The notes under the pieces: model-generated | What the model was told of the DNA's origin: nothing | The model's database searches: none | Seen by the model: the letters and a program-made list of their open reading frames with translations, nothing else | Made by a program: the position numbers and the translations under genes | From: Gloeopeniophorella convolvens | Lineage: Eukaryota > Basidiomycota > Agaricomycetes > Russulales | Assembly: GCA_022496205.1 (NCBI GenBank) | Contig: WTXD01000086.1 | Span: 27,062-91,061 of the forward strand | Direction of reading: 5' to 3' | Length of the DNA stretch: 64,000 nucleotides | Part shown: positions 1-11,133 of the stretch, in pieces | Numbering within the stretch: position 1 is the first letter of the stretch | How the letters are laid out: each line of letters starts with the position of its first letter

Positions 1-473
1 GAGGGAAGACGCACGTACGTTGATGGTGCCGAGAGCGTTCATGAGCGTCAGCTCGTTCTCAAGCGGAGACATCGTCGAGAGTGACGGGGGGACAGTGAGG
101 AAGAATGCGCGGATAAGCGCGAGCAGGTCCGCGAGGAGCACCACCCAGTGCGCAGTGCAGAGACAGAACATGAGGAGTGTTGTGGCGAGGATGAGCTTCT
201 GCACCGGCGCATGCAACCCCTTGCGGCTGCGCATGGGTCAGTGCGGTGTCACAGGCGGGGGCTGACGGCAGTGCATACAATGTGATGTACACGGCGATTG
301 GCGCAAGCGTTGCGTTGACGCCTGCGCGCGGTGAAGTGTGTTGGCCGCGAGGACGAGGCGACGGGATCGGGAAGCGTACCGTAAAAGATCGTTTCTCCGA
401 GGATGGCGATAGCGCGGTAGTTGAGCTTGATCGCATGCCGGTGCTGAACTTCGTTAGCGTCCATGGGGGCCAT
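1..473 (-). CDS. Multi-pass fungal membrane protein, copy 1 (3' part outside window)
   Basis: This is the 5' part of a minus-strand gene whose remainder lies beyond the left edge. The start ATG at 473 opens an exon reading MAPMDANEVQHRH, followed by a hydrophobic stretch ending ETIFYG. A GTACGC donor then leads to short exons matching the copy at 3493-4987: VNATLAPIAVYITLY, then SRKGLHAPVQKLIL with a membrane segment (LLMFCLCTAHWVVLLADLLAL). The last exon ends ALGTINV before a GTACGT donor at about position 15. No frame break is visible in this part. The pattern is that of the large, uncharacterised basidiomycete family of seven-helix-like membrane proteins; function is unknown. The paralogy with copy 2 continues through introns and about 200 bp of promoter, so this is a tandem gene duplication. 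Truncation is only by the window edge. Confidence 0.7.
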
Positions 474-1576
474 ACCAGTGTCCAGTCCTGGAGTTGAAGG
501 CGGGGGGAGGAGATTCAGCTGCCAGGACCTCGAGGGTTTGAGGATAGACCCGCGGTAACATACGATGCCAGGGAATGTAAGCGTCTGATAGAACCTTTAG
601 GGACACCATCGAGAAAGAAACTGACGGATGTGTAGATGGGACGTGCAGACAACGTGGGCTCGTTACCGCGCCCAGGCCACGGCCTCTGATATGGGATTAG
701 AGCAGTCGCATATACCCAAAAATTCTCAGGGGTCAGATTGGCACGTCGCGAGGGGAAACCTCTTGGCCAGGCTCTAGCTAGCTGTGCGTTTCGAAGTTGA
801 TTATTGGCACTAGGAACGTGCAGGGCAGACTGATGGTGGTGTGACAAGAGATGCAGTGTCCTTGCCAGTAGTGGCCATCAGCAAAAGTCCGGAACGACCA
901 AGGAACGACGGCCGGCCCCTGCTGAGAGTTCTGAAATGGTCCGATGGTGGACAGGTCTTATACCGCCTTACACTTATAGGCAATGAAACAGCGAGTACCT
1001 GCCACTGTCGAATGGCTGGATACAAAAGAAACATACATAGAATGACGACGCGCTGGCCATAATTTCATCCACAGTTGCGTAGTGTTGCTGTAAAAAATCA
1101 TGCTGTAAAAAATCATACAGTGGAGGTGGAGGCTGTGGTTTCTGCATGCGGGAATTAGAGAGGAAAGAGACGGGCAAGGCGGAAGTGAGAGTGAGCGGAG
1201 GTACTGGGAAGGGATCCGGGAGAGCGGCCCGGTCGGAAGTCCGAACGGAGCACGACTTTTACTCCGACAGGTTGGCCATGTCGAGGACCCTGGGGGACGG
1301 TTGTAGGCTGACGGGGAGTTGTGCCTAAGAGCGGCATTGTCGACGATGCAGACGCGCGCGGATGGAGGACGAGCTCGGGGACGGTGAAACGTTATGTCCA
1401 CTATGCGAGGCTGCTGCAGGAGCTATGTGGTGATCCGTGATTGATCTGTGATGGGCTGCACACGGGTTTGTCTATCTGCATGGCGCCGCCGTCGAGAGAC
1501 GGCATGATCCCTTCCACCCCGTCCTCTCTGTCAACCGCCACCCAACGCCGTATCGCGAATCTATCTCAGGGCTCCT
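474..1576. other. Intergenic region, duplicated promoter and short tandem repeat
   Basis: No convincing gene was found here. Bases about 474-680 resemble the upstream region of the paralog (about 4988-5195), for example the shared tract TGGGCTCGTTACCGCG. The promoter was therefore copied with the membrane protein gene. A perfect 15-bp direct duplication of TGCTGTAAAAAATCA lies at 1086-1115. Open frames here lack family-like residues and have no matching splice pattern. Confidence 0.5.
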
Positions 1577-2910
1577 ATGCAAACTTCTTCTGGGCCAGTC
1601 GACGAAATGTGAGTCTGTCGTCCGCGAGGCGGTGTCTGCCGCTTCTGCTTCCTGCCTGCCCACCTGACTCAAATATCCTTCAGCCTGACTGCAACGATCC
1701 CTTGCAATCGAGACCTAGACCTCCGAAGAAACTCGAGGGCTGCCATCCTCGAGAAAATTAATTCCACAGAGTCATGTCCACGCTCGCTTTACACGCAACT
1801 CAATGCACTCGCCCCCGTCTCCCTTCTCCCCACCGAACTCCTTGCGCGTATCTTCCATCTTCATCGGAACGGTAGAGATTACCACATCAATGCGCGAATA
1901 CCCCTGTCATCCACTGTCTCACATGTGTGTCGCCACTGGCGTGAGGTTGCTCTCGGCGATTCGTCTGTCGGGTGCGATTCGGAACACTGCCCCACGGTGC
2001 AGCCAGAAATGGCTCACCGAGATGCTCGCTCGCTCGAAGAACGCACCTCTGGATATACAGCTTCATGTGCCTGATACAGAAGGGTTCCTCATTCATTGAC
2101 ACGCCATCCCTCTCGTATCTCGAGATTGTTCTTGCAAGGGCTGAAGGATGGCGATGCAACGCAAGCCTTGCTTGAAATGGAGGCACAAGACCTCCGCATA
2201 GCAACATCATTTGCTGCAAGACAGCCTATCGTGGCGTCGCACGATCCGGCTGTCCCGACGAAAGGGTTTAGACTATTCCACCGACAATCGTCAAAGTTGC
2301 GGAAGATATACCTTTACAACATCCATGTCCCCTGAGCGTACTTTCCGACCCGCATCTTACCCACCTCCAGATTATTTCCAAGTCTCTGGGCACCACCGAA
2401 ATCCCTCGATTGGAGACCCTAGATGAATTTCTCAACGTAATCGCAAATCACCCTTGTTTGGAACGGCTCACCTTCGACCATTGTACAGCTCCGGTATCGC
2501 CACCGCCCACTCCTCTGGCGCAGGCTATTATCAAACTTCCACGACTTCGTGATCTGAGCCTCTCCGGGCATGGCTAGGGAGTTCTGCACATATTTCAGTC
2601 CCTTCATAAGCCTGTCCTCCGGAGCCTTGATCTATCTTTCATTGCCACGAGTCAAGCCGAAGTAGCATCATGGATAACGGCTATTCCTTCAATCTTGTCG
2701 CACTCCCATCAGACGGGTTCTGTCACAATCAAGACCCTCGGACTCGAAGTCTACGGCAATCATTGTGGAGGGACGAAGGTCGAGGTGAATGGCACTCCTC
2801 GCTCGTTGACCCTGCCGTCCCGTCGTCACTCGATGAGATCTTCGTCAGCCTCTATTTCTATGTTCCCTTGCCGGAAACCGGCGCCGTCGTGACCGTGGCA
2901 ACTTGATCTC
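1577..2910 (+). pseudogene. F-box protein pseudogene
   Basis: A decayed gene of the expanded Agaricomycete F-box family. An ATG at 1577 starts MQTSSGPVDEI, interrupted by a GTGAGT intron (1609-1683). The frame then continues through a coiled region (LDLRRNSRAAILEKINS) into the F-box core: APVSLLPTELLARIFHL, then VSHVCRHWREVALGDSS. The frame then slips near 1965-1975, where the continuation (SQKWLTEMLARSKNAPLDIQ) is in another frame. It slips again after FLIH near 2097 and once more at 2330-2335, after IYLYNIHVP. An in-frame TAG lies at 2575-2577. Leucine-rich text such as ETLDEFLNVIANHPCLERL continues afterwards to about 2910. F-box proteins normally recruit substrates to SCF ubiquitin ligases; with these breaks no full product is expected. 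The clear homology in successive frames makes pseudogene status likely, although assembly errors could explain one of the breaks. Confidence 0.8.
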
Positions 2911-3492
2911 CGAGTCAGTATCTGGCACGGACAGCTTTCCAGTGGTTGGTGCACGCCGGCAGCCGTGTAGTTGAGCAACACGGCACCTCACCGCGTTCGT
3001 TCTGCAAGTTACCGAGGGGCTGCATGGGACGGAACACGTAGGTAAGAGAGATACGGATGATGGAACAACGATGGCCTCGAAAGCACCACACGCTGACACT
3101 GCGCCTATTCCGAGTCAGACCAGCTCGTAACCATAACCACACTTTAGGTGTCAGAGTTGGCTCCGGCTCGTTGCCCTTAGACAACTTTAGAGTGCACACC
3201 TCGAAGCATCCCCAGAACACAAATTCACCTGGATTCTGTGCACCCTGAGCACACTCGTGTTCAAGTGCATGCACGTGACGGGTGCGACGGAACAGCCGCA
3301 GTGCTGCGCGATAAAGCGCCGCCGGAGTACTACCAAGTACGATCTGTGAGAGAGACGCTTGGCCGACGGGATACAGCAAGCAGGGTAAGTAGTGCGCTGC
3401 ACTTCCGTTTTCCGTGTATCGAATCCAGCTCGCCACGCGAGACTCTGCCACGGGTCGTCCCTGCACGGTGGGTGCACAACGCCAGCACGCGG
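2911..3492. other. Intergenic, no gene recognised
   Basis: This stretch separates the F-box relic from the 3' end of the membrane protein gene. It holds overlapping open frames on both strands, the longest about 183 codons on the minus strand (2915-3466). I see no family motif, plausible intron pattern or compositional support, so none is called. Confidence 0.4.
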
Positions 3493-4987
3493 CTATACCG
3501 CCCAGCCCACTTCCGCGTCCACCGCGACCGAGTCTGAGTCCAAGTCCGAGTCCGAGTCGGAATCGTGCGGCTCTTTCCCCGCGACGGCGCAGGAGTCGCC
3601 CGCGTCATCCCCGCGCACCCTCGTAGCGAACTCCAGCGGCACGTGCGCGGGGACCGGTGCGCCAGCGTCGACGCTGACCGTCACGCGCCCGAGGTTGTGG
3701 AACATCCGCGTCCTGTCGAGCGCGCTCTCGCGGCTCACGAGAATGATCACCGCGAGCGGGTAGATGGCCTGCGCCCGTCAGTCAGCGCCCAATCGTCCAT
3801 GAGCAGGCAGGCGCTCACGGAGATCTGTATGCTCGAGGGGACAAACTCGTTGCCGAGTGGGATGCCCGAGGGGCCAGGGATGTGCACGATGGATGAGGTG
3901 ACGCCGATCAGCTGCGCCCCGGGAGGTGGGCATCAGTAGCGAGGCGAGCGAGAGGGCTGACAGAGACGCACGCTGGAGACGATATAGAGAAGTCCGGATT
4001 CGACGAGTAGCGCGAGCACACGCTCCGCTTTTGTCTTCTTGCCCGCGATGCCCGCAAGGTCGCGCACGATCCAGCGGCGGTAGCGCCTACCACGGTGGTA
4101 TGCATGAGTCGGTGATCGGGAGGACGGAGACTGGGGGAGGTGCACGCACCATGCTTTAAGCGCGATGATGACCGTCGCAAGCAGGTTAGTCACGAGCGAC
4201 GAGCCGACCGCGATCTCCTGCACGAACTCGATCTTGTACTGGAAGATCTGCAGACCGCGCACCGGGTCCACGAACATCGCAATGCGAATGACGACTGTCA
4301 GGAGTACCGCCACTGCCAGTGTGCGACGTCAGCCCGGTCGTTGGAAGGAAGCAGGGGGACGCACGGGTACTCGCGCCGAGGAGTAGGATGAGTGCGACGA
4401 GGAGCTTGGAGCTCTCATCATGGCACAGTACCCACGCGCGCCACACGACGACTGCGTCCGCGAGTGCGTACTAGTCACAACACGGTCAGTCCGTTACTGG
4501 CGCTGTTTCGATATGAGGGAAGACGCACGTACGTTGATGGTGCCGAGAGCGTTCATGAGCGTCAGTTCGTTCTCAAGCGGAGACATCGTCGAGGGCGACG
4601 GGGAGACCGCGAGGAAGAACGCGCGGATAAGCGCGAGCAGGTCCGCGAGGAGCACCGCCCAGTGCGCAGTGCAGAGACAGAACATGAAGACTGCCATGCC
4701 GAGGATGAGCTTCTGCACGGGCGCGCGCAGCCCTTTGCGGCTGCGCACGGATCAGTGCAGGGTCGCAGGCGGGGGTTGACGGCGGGGCGTACAGTGTGAT
4801 GTACATGGCGATGGGCGTAAGCGTCGCGTTGACGCCTGTGCGCGGTGAAGCACGTTAGCTGCAAGGACGCGGCGACGGGTTCGGACGGCTTACCGTAGAA
4901 GATCGTTTCGCCGAGGATGGCGATAGCGCGGTAGTTGAGTTTGAGCGCGTGTTGGTGCTGGAGCTCGTCAGCGTCTATGGTGGCCAT
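3493..4987 (-). CDS. Multi-pass fungal membrane protein, copy 2 (complete)
   Basis: A complete minus-strand gene with about seven exons. ATG at 4987 gives MATIDADELQHQHALKLNYR and the first hydrophobic segment. Later exons read VNATLTPIAMYITLY, SRKGLRAPVQKLILGMAVF, YALADAVVVWRAWVLC, VAVLLTVVIRIAMFVDPVRG, and FQYKIEFVQEIAVGSSLVTN followed by LLATVIIALKAW. Next come RYRRWIVRDLAGIAGKKTKA and AIYPLAVIILVSRESALD. The protein ends in an acidic Ser/Asp tail (DSDSDSDLDSDS) at the stop at 3493. Introns are about 50-75 nt with GT-AG ends and compatible phases. The 'ADAVVVWRAWVLC' and 'RYRRW' pattern is common to a large basidiomycete-specific membrane protein family with receptor-like topology; no ligand or function is known to me. 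The paralog at 1-473 starts 4.5 kb to the left in the same orientation. Confidence 0.8.
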
Positions 4988-5528
4988 ACCAGTGTCCAGT
5001 CCTGGGGTTGAAGGCGGGGAGAGGGTTTTCCGCTGCCAGGACCTGGAAGGTTTTAGGGTATATCCGCGGTGATATATGACGCTACAGGAGGTAAGCGTCT
5101 GATAGGGTTTTCAGAGCCACTATCGAGGAAGGAGCTGACGGGAGCGTAGATAGGCCATGCAAACAATGCTGGGCTCGTTACCGCGATATGGTTGATCTGG
5201 CCGCACTTGACGATCCGAACACAGCGACCCGAAATCTTGGCTGGTGCGTGTAGTATGATGGATAGATGCAGAAATCGCGTATCTCCCATCAGAAAGAGCC
5301 GAATACGATGTGTACCTGTATTCCGTAGCGTGGCCGTTGCGAATTCGAGCCGCCATGCGCGCTGCCAGCAGCTGCCAGCCAGCCCCCTACCAGGCTCGGC
5401 CGGAACGGGGCTGAGTTTGGAAATAAGTCCCGTGTGCCTCGGCGTCCGCCGCACATCCGTGCCGCGGCGCAGGCTAGGTCAAGCTGGTCGAATTTGACCC
5501 TTCCTATTTGCTTCTTCTCCTCGACATA

Positions 5529-6699
5529 ATGGCATTCCGCTCGCTCTCAAAATCAGAAAAAGCATACATCCAGGCATCGCTCCAGGCGAAAAGCCCACTG
5601 CGTGGCGATGGCCGTGCGCCGCACGAGTTTCGTACCGTCGTGCTCGAGACGGGCGCTGTCGCACTCGCAAACGGCAGCGCGCGTGTCAACATCGGGCGCG
5701 CGGCAGACGAGAGCACGGGTGGTACTGAGGTACTCGCGGCGGCAAAGCTCGAGGTGGAGGACATCGGCGCGGGCAAGGACGGCGTCGACGGCGGGCGGAT
5801 CGCGTGCACGGTGTCTTGGTGCGTCCTCTTCCCGTCTTTTCTTCTGGGCCCATGTCACTGAGGGCGGCGAAGCAAGTTCTCCCGCGGCGTACCCGCATCT
5901 CGCGAACGCCGCGCTCGATGACCTCCAGCACGACTACACTGCGATTGTGCATGACGTACTGGCGCACGCGTCGCTGCGCCCGCCCGGGCTCGGCATCGTG
6001 CCCGGGCGCAAGGCGTGGCTGCTCACGCTCGACCTGATGGTGCTCTCGGACGCGGGCGGCGTGTACGACGCGCTGTTTGTCGCTGCGCGGGCGGCGCTGT
6101 GGGACACGCGCGTGCCCAAGACCCGTGCGGTGGAGTATCGGCCCGGGAGGGGCAGCAGGGGCGAGGGCGACATGGACGTTGACGCGGAGACACAGAGCGG
6201 GCTCGATACGAGGCAGCTGACAGACGTTGCGGCGGACTTCGAGCTCGAGGACTACTGGGACGAAGGCCCGGTGCTGGGCGGCCGTGATATGTGGCCCGTG
6301 AGCATTACACTGAATCTGGTGTGCCGTTTGTTTCTGTGTGTTGCGCGGGAGTGTCTGATTCGCCACCATCAGTTCCCGGGCGTGCATTTTCTGGACGCTA
6401 CGTCGCAAGAAGAGGCGGCCACGCCCCTGCGCCTGCTGCTCGTCTATTCGTTCGCAGCCAAATCGGCACCCGCACTACAGGGGATGCACCTCCTCGGGAC
6501 AGGAGATATCGACCTTACACGAATAAAATCTCTAGTAAAGGTATGTGTCGCGATCTCCGCAATGGCGCCTTCTGATCGATTTTCCAAGGATGGGGAGAAG
6601 TACGCCCTGGAGATGTACACGGCGCTAAACACAAAGCTAAAAGACGAAGATATACGCCGCACCAACAAGGCACAACAAAAGTTCTCTGCATCACGATGA
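5529..6699 (+). CDS. RRP42: Exosome complex component RRP42 (RNase PH domain)
   Basis: A subunit of the ring of the RNA exosome, which degrades and trims RNA from the 3' end in nucleus and cytoplasm; the eukaryotic RNase PH-type ring subunits are structural rather than catalytic. Four exons are consistent in phase: 5529-5818, 5877-6318, 6373-6540 and 6589-6699. The start MAFRSLSKSEKAYIQASL and the segment LRGDGRAPHEFRTVVLETG match the RRP42 N-terminus. CSPAAYPHL follows the first intron. DMWPVSITLNL, VHFLDATSQEEAATPLRLLL and DIDLTRIKSLVK follow later, and the C-terminus is EKYALEMYTALNTKL. Acceptor AG at 5875-5876 was chosen because it restores TVSCSPAAYPHL. Length (about 336 residues) is somewhat above typical RRP42; an acidic, low-complexity insert (GDMDVDAETQSG) explains part of it. 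Confidence 0.9.
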
Positions 6700-6977
6700 G
6701 ATGAATGCGCGCTACCCTCTTTCGTGTTCATTACCATCGCCACAGTGTATTTTTAGCTGCCGTAGATACTGAAGTACTGACGTGCGTAGAAGTACGTGGA
6801 AGCTGTGTTGTTTAGTTCAGGATATGGTAGATTGCGCCCGTGGCAGATACGACGATCTCCAAGAGCTGCCACCTTGATGGGCACAGCGCAGGGATGAGTC
6901 GCCATGAGATCGACGTGCTGACTATGGAGTCAATACCGTGGCTGAACCTCGGGGAAATCAACAATGCAGCCGCGTCA
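6700..6977. other. Convergent 3' intergenic spacer
   Basis: A short spacer between the stop codons of RRP42 (+) and the deubiquitinase (-). No open frame or RNA gene is supported; it presumably holds both 3' UTRs. Confidence 0.4.
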
Positions 6978-8639
6978 CTACCGCTTGCGACGCGACTTGG
7001 CCCCCGCTGCGGAGTCAGACGTGGGGGCCACGCGACTCGTATCACGTTCCAGCAGCGCGTCAAGGAGACCTTCCTGTTGTAGGCACGCGATGTACTCGCG
7101 CAGGAACGGCTCGTAATCGTGCGTGCGTCGATCTTGCTCCGTCTGGGCACCGGCATCGGCGTTAGCGCTACGCGTAGCCTTGGCGGGGGCGGCATACCTG
7201 GGCGACCCGGGCCTTGGATAGCTCTTCTTCGACCGCGTTCTTCTCGCGCTTTGCAGTGCGTACGCACTGCTCCCATGCAGAAACAAGTTGCTCGGCCGGC
7301 AGCGCGAAGGAGGCAAGGCTCATGCCTTGGGCTTTCTCGCCAAAACCTTTCGTCTCTACAGCGACTTTGGCTGGGCCGTGTGTCGAGGTGGTGAATGCCG
7401 CGTCGACGTCGGCAAGAAGCTCTCCATCGACCTGGGTGGGGATGAGGGCTACGGGATGCCAAAGGGGAAGAACGAGCGTACAAGGTGCGCCCAGCCTCCA
7501 GGGAGCTCCGTATCTAAGCGCCTCTCCAGTGCTAACCTCTCGCGCTTCCGCAGCTCGAGTTGGTCGCGCGCTGCGAGGAAGCGGTCATCGACGACGGCGA
7601 GCAGGCTGAAGCGGATATTGTCGCCGTCGTCAGAGTACCGCTCCATCTTCATACGCAACGCGGGTCGCACAATGTCCATCCATTTTTCTGTCGAGTCCGA
7701 TGGTCCCGGTAGCTCCCCCACCTCGAGCGGGCCAGTTTTTAGGCCATCGAGTTCCCATACTTTTCCGTGCGCCGGGACGTACCCGATGAAATGAAATGTT
7801 TCTTCGTTTTCAGGCTGCGCCGCAGACGCGCGGGGACGCGCCTTCGGGCCAGTTTTGCGTCGTTTAGGTGGTGGTTGCTTTGGCGGCGCTTTAGACGCCT
7901 TGAGCTCCTCGATAGTACTCGCAGCGATGGCATTTAGGGCTCCACGAATGTCTGCTGGCCTGTACCACGGCCGTCAAGAAGAGATCTCAGGAACACGGCG
8001 TCAGCTCACCGAGCGAGGGAATTGTGTGTCTCTCGAATGAAACAAGAATTGGTGATTGCGAGTCCTTTCATCTAAACGACGTGCAGGTCAGCTGGCAGGG
8101 CACGCAAACAGGCATCTCTGTTGGCCTACGTACCACAGCGGACATATCTGCCGTCTCCGCACGGAATTCCGCCATTTTGCTGCCGACTTCACAGCCCGGA
8201 CAGTTGAATAACACATTGAGGATAGCCAGGGAAGCGCATGCATCGTCCGCGAGCTGATTCGCGAACCATACATGCTCTGCCGCCGGGTCAGCGAAGTCCG
8301 TTGCACGATGGTGGTCCTTCGCCCAGAGGAAACAGAAGACAAGTCCGAGTGGTTGTAGACCCTCTACTGCCCATGGCTCGATGTCGTACAGCTCTATCAC
8401 TTCCACGCCGCGAACGCCAAGACGTCTAACGAGCGTGGTGAATACACCTGTTACGCTGGTCAGTTCAACCCCACTCCAACTGTCTCAATACACGTACCTG
8501 GGTCTGATTCGAGAACTGCGAATTGGCCACCGACAAGGTCGTGTTCTGGGGTAATTTCTGCCTGAGTGTTCAGCTTCGTCATACGCGTTGCTTCTGCGCC
8601 GCTGCCTCCCGCCTCCGGTGTGACATCATCCTCGTCCAT
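6978..8639 (-). CDS. UCH37/UCHL5-type ubiquitin carboxyl-terminal hydrolase
   Basis: A cysteine deubiquitinase of peptidase family C12; UCH37 relatives act at the 26S proteasome lid, trimming ubiquitin chains. ATG at 8639 starts MDEDDVTPEAGGSG. The UCH domain begins LVGGQFAVLESDPG / VFTTLVRRLGVRGVEVIELY. The active-site region WFANQLADDACASLAIL carries the catalytic Cys (about residue 118). The catalytic His lies in ETFHFIGYVPAHG and the Asp in VWELDGLKTGPLEVG. RFSLLAVVDDRF closes the domain. A Lys/Arg-rich insert (PPKRRKTGPKARPR) precedes the His segment. After an intron, a C-terminal helical extension resembles the UCH37 tail (YEPFLREYIACLQQEGLL), ending in KSRRKR at 6978. About five introns of 45-75 nt are inferred. 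It shares a 490-bp divergent promoter region with the GH5 gene. The extension separates it from short UCHL1/L3-type enzymes; BAP1-like is less likely given the size. Confidence 0.88.
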
Positions 8640-9129
8640 CTTTCGGCTTGGTAGAATCCCGGATATCAGGTGGTTATGTCAGGGTGCTAAAAGTTGCAAC
8701 AGCTATGGTCATGGCAGAGAAGCGTTCAAGCGCGCGCCACCCACCTGAACTGTGCGAGCGGCCCCACTGGTTAGCCCAGAATAGACGCTTCTCCTTATCG
8801 ATGATACACACGCTGGTTCATCGTTCTCGCAGGAGATCTCGCGGGGCCTTCGATAGAATGGCAATATGAAGGCAAGAAAGCAGAGTATGCGCCCACGGTG
8901 GGCGCAGGCTGTTGTCCAGAAGCAAGCGACGACCAACGGGAAACCGGCCCGGCATGTTCATTTCTGCGCAATCGACGCGGGGAATTTTCGGCACGGCTCC
9001 CCGCCAATTCCCCGCCATGGTGGGGGCACTGGTGTGCATGACCTGTGCCGTCCCTTGGCTGAGAGCCTCTCGGACGATTATATGAAGGTGAGAAGATGGA
9101 CCTTCCCCAACCGCTGTCTTCTCACCACC
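8640..9129. promoter_or_regulatory. Divergent promoter region of deubiquitinase and GH5 gene
   Basis: These 490 bp separate two divergent start codons, so both promoters must lie here. The GH5 reading frame stays open upstream to 8866, but the paralog at 15807-17513 also begins MSFLxVSGTK, so the ATG at 9130 is preferred. No TATA box at a convincing distance was identified. Confidence 0.45.
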
Positions 9130-10916
9130 ATGTCTTTTCTCAAAGTCTCTGGCACCAAAGTCGTCGATGCAGACGGCAAGGAGATCATTTTGCGCGGCGC
9201 AGGTCTCGGAGGATGGATGAAGTACGTCGTCGTCTGAATATCTCTACCCTCCGTTCCTAACCGGGGGCTGCTGCGTAGCATGGAGAACTTCATCTCAGGT
9301 GAGTGGTGGTGTATTCGTCCCCTGCTTTCCTCGTAACACCACTCCAGGCTACCCCGGATGCGAGTTCCAAATCAGAGAGGCTCTCACTGAAGCCATTGGT
9401 GCGGAGAAGTCGAATCTTTTCTTCGATAAGGTGAATTCCGAGCCCTCCCTTCTCGTCTTAATTTCGGAATTTTCGCATCCGGTCGCGGGAGCCTCAGCTC
9501 CTCGTCGGTATTCGGATTCATGCGCGCATGAAGGCGGTATCCGGTTGTGGATCGGCACTGACTCGCGTCTTTATCCAGTTCCTCGAGTACTTCTTCCAGG
9601 AGGCAGACGCAGGGTTCTTCAAGAGCCTTGGCCTGAACTGTATCAGGTTACCCTTCAATTACAGGCATTTTGAAGGTACGGTCGTCCACACGTGTCAGCC
9701 TGCTGTAGCCAACCTCTGTTAACAGATGATCTTAACCCGCGGGTGCTGAAACCTGATGGCTTCCGTCACCTCGACCGCGTGATTGATCTCTGCGCCAAGC
9801 ATGGTATCTACACCATTCTCGACTTGCATACCACACCCGGTGGACAGAACACCGACTGGCATTCGGACCACGGCGGTCACATCGCGAACTTCTGGCGTCA
9901 CAAGGACTTCCAGGACCGTGCAGTATGGCTCTGGGAGCAGCTCGCAGAACACTACAAGGACAACCCCTGGCTCGCCGGATATAACCCTTTGAACGAGCCG
10001 ACTGACCCAACCCACACCACCGTCATCCGATGGTACGACCGTGTCTACAAGGCGATCCGTGCCATCGACTCGAAGCATGCGATCTTCTTCGACGGCAACA
10101 CCTTCGCCAGCGACTTCTCGCACTTCGGCGACTCATACAAGTCTTGGGACAACGTTGCGTATGCCATCCACGATTACTCTATCTTTGGGTTTCCGGCTTC
10201 TCCTGAGCCATACACTGGTAGCGCCGAGCAGCGCGTCCGCCTGCGGAAGAGCTACCAGCGCAAGCGCGACTGGATGGACAAGCACGGCCTGTGCGTGTGG
10301 AACGGCGAATGGGGTCCCGTCTATGCGCGCACGGAGTACGAAGGCGACAAGACAGATGCGATCAACACCGAGCGTTTCCTCGTGCTGAAAGATCAATTGG
10401 CGATCTACAACCAGGTATGTTTCGTTTCTTAATCCTGTAGGAGGATGCGCGTGGCTGATATGGGATTAGGATCGTCTGAGCTGGTCTATCTGGCTGTACA
10501 AGGATATCGGCTTCCAGGGCATGGTACACGTCAATCGCGATACGCCCTACATGACCCTGTTCCGCGACTTCCTTGCCAAGAAGCATCGCCTCGCCGTCGA
10601 CGCATGGGGCGCAGACACCGCCGCCGTTGCAAGCGCGTATGAGCCGCTCATCAATCTCATCGAGACAGAGATCCCGGCGCAATACAGGAACCTTTACCCG
10701 TTCCCGGTGTGGAAGCTCACCGACCGCATTGGGCGCCTGGCTCGCAACATCTTAGTCACGGAGTTCCTGGTAGCAGAGTGGGCTGATCACTTCCGTGGGA
10801 AGAGCGACGAGGAGATTGATGCTCTCGCGAAGAGCTTCCACTTCGACAACTGCTTGCACCGTAATGCGCTCAACAAGGTCCTGACGGACAACGCTCAGTT
10901 GGTTGCTGGGCAGTGA
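9130..10916 (+). CDS. Glycoside hydrolase family 5 protein (copy 1)
   Basis: A GH5 (clan A, TIM-barrel) glycosidase, probably acting on a beta-glucan or glucoside; the exact subfamily and substrate cannot be set by eye. It starts MSFLKVSGTKVVDADGKEII and lacks a signal peptide, which suggests an intracellular or unconventionally exported enzyme. Short introns join [24 protein letters not shown], then FFDK-FLEYFFQEADAGFF, FNYRHFE-DDLNPRVL, and IYNQ-DRLSWSIWLYKD. The acid/base Glu lies in AGYNPLNEPTD (about residue 188) and the nucleophile Glu in LCVWNGEWGPVYA (about 292). LDLHTTPGGQN and the N-terminal FNYRHFE are also typical of GH5. Length is about 490 residues and no break is visible. A paralog sits inverted beyond the valyl-tRNA synthetase gene. 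Confidence 0.87.
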
Positions 10917-11133
10917 GCACAAGGAAACCGGCGTCAAATGTTTTATATGATGTATAGTATGAGTATGTCGATGCTCCGGGCTATTGCTGCATATGTATGT
11001 CTCCGAGAAATCGAAATGCGAGGAGATATCTGATACGCGCGCATCGACGCGGCGCTTGGCACGTGAGGGTAATTGCATCCGCGTGACTTGACGACTTTGA
11101 TTCTTTCGTGACTCGAAGAACTTTTCGGGCTGG

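Noticed and set aside
2915..3466. 183-codon minus-strand open frame
   Set aside because: No motif, no intron structure, and overlapping frames on both strands are equally open.
5686..6408. 240-codon minus-strand open frame
   Set aside because: Antisense to the RRP42 exons, which match the family.
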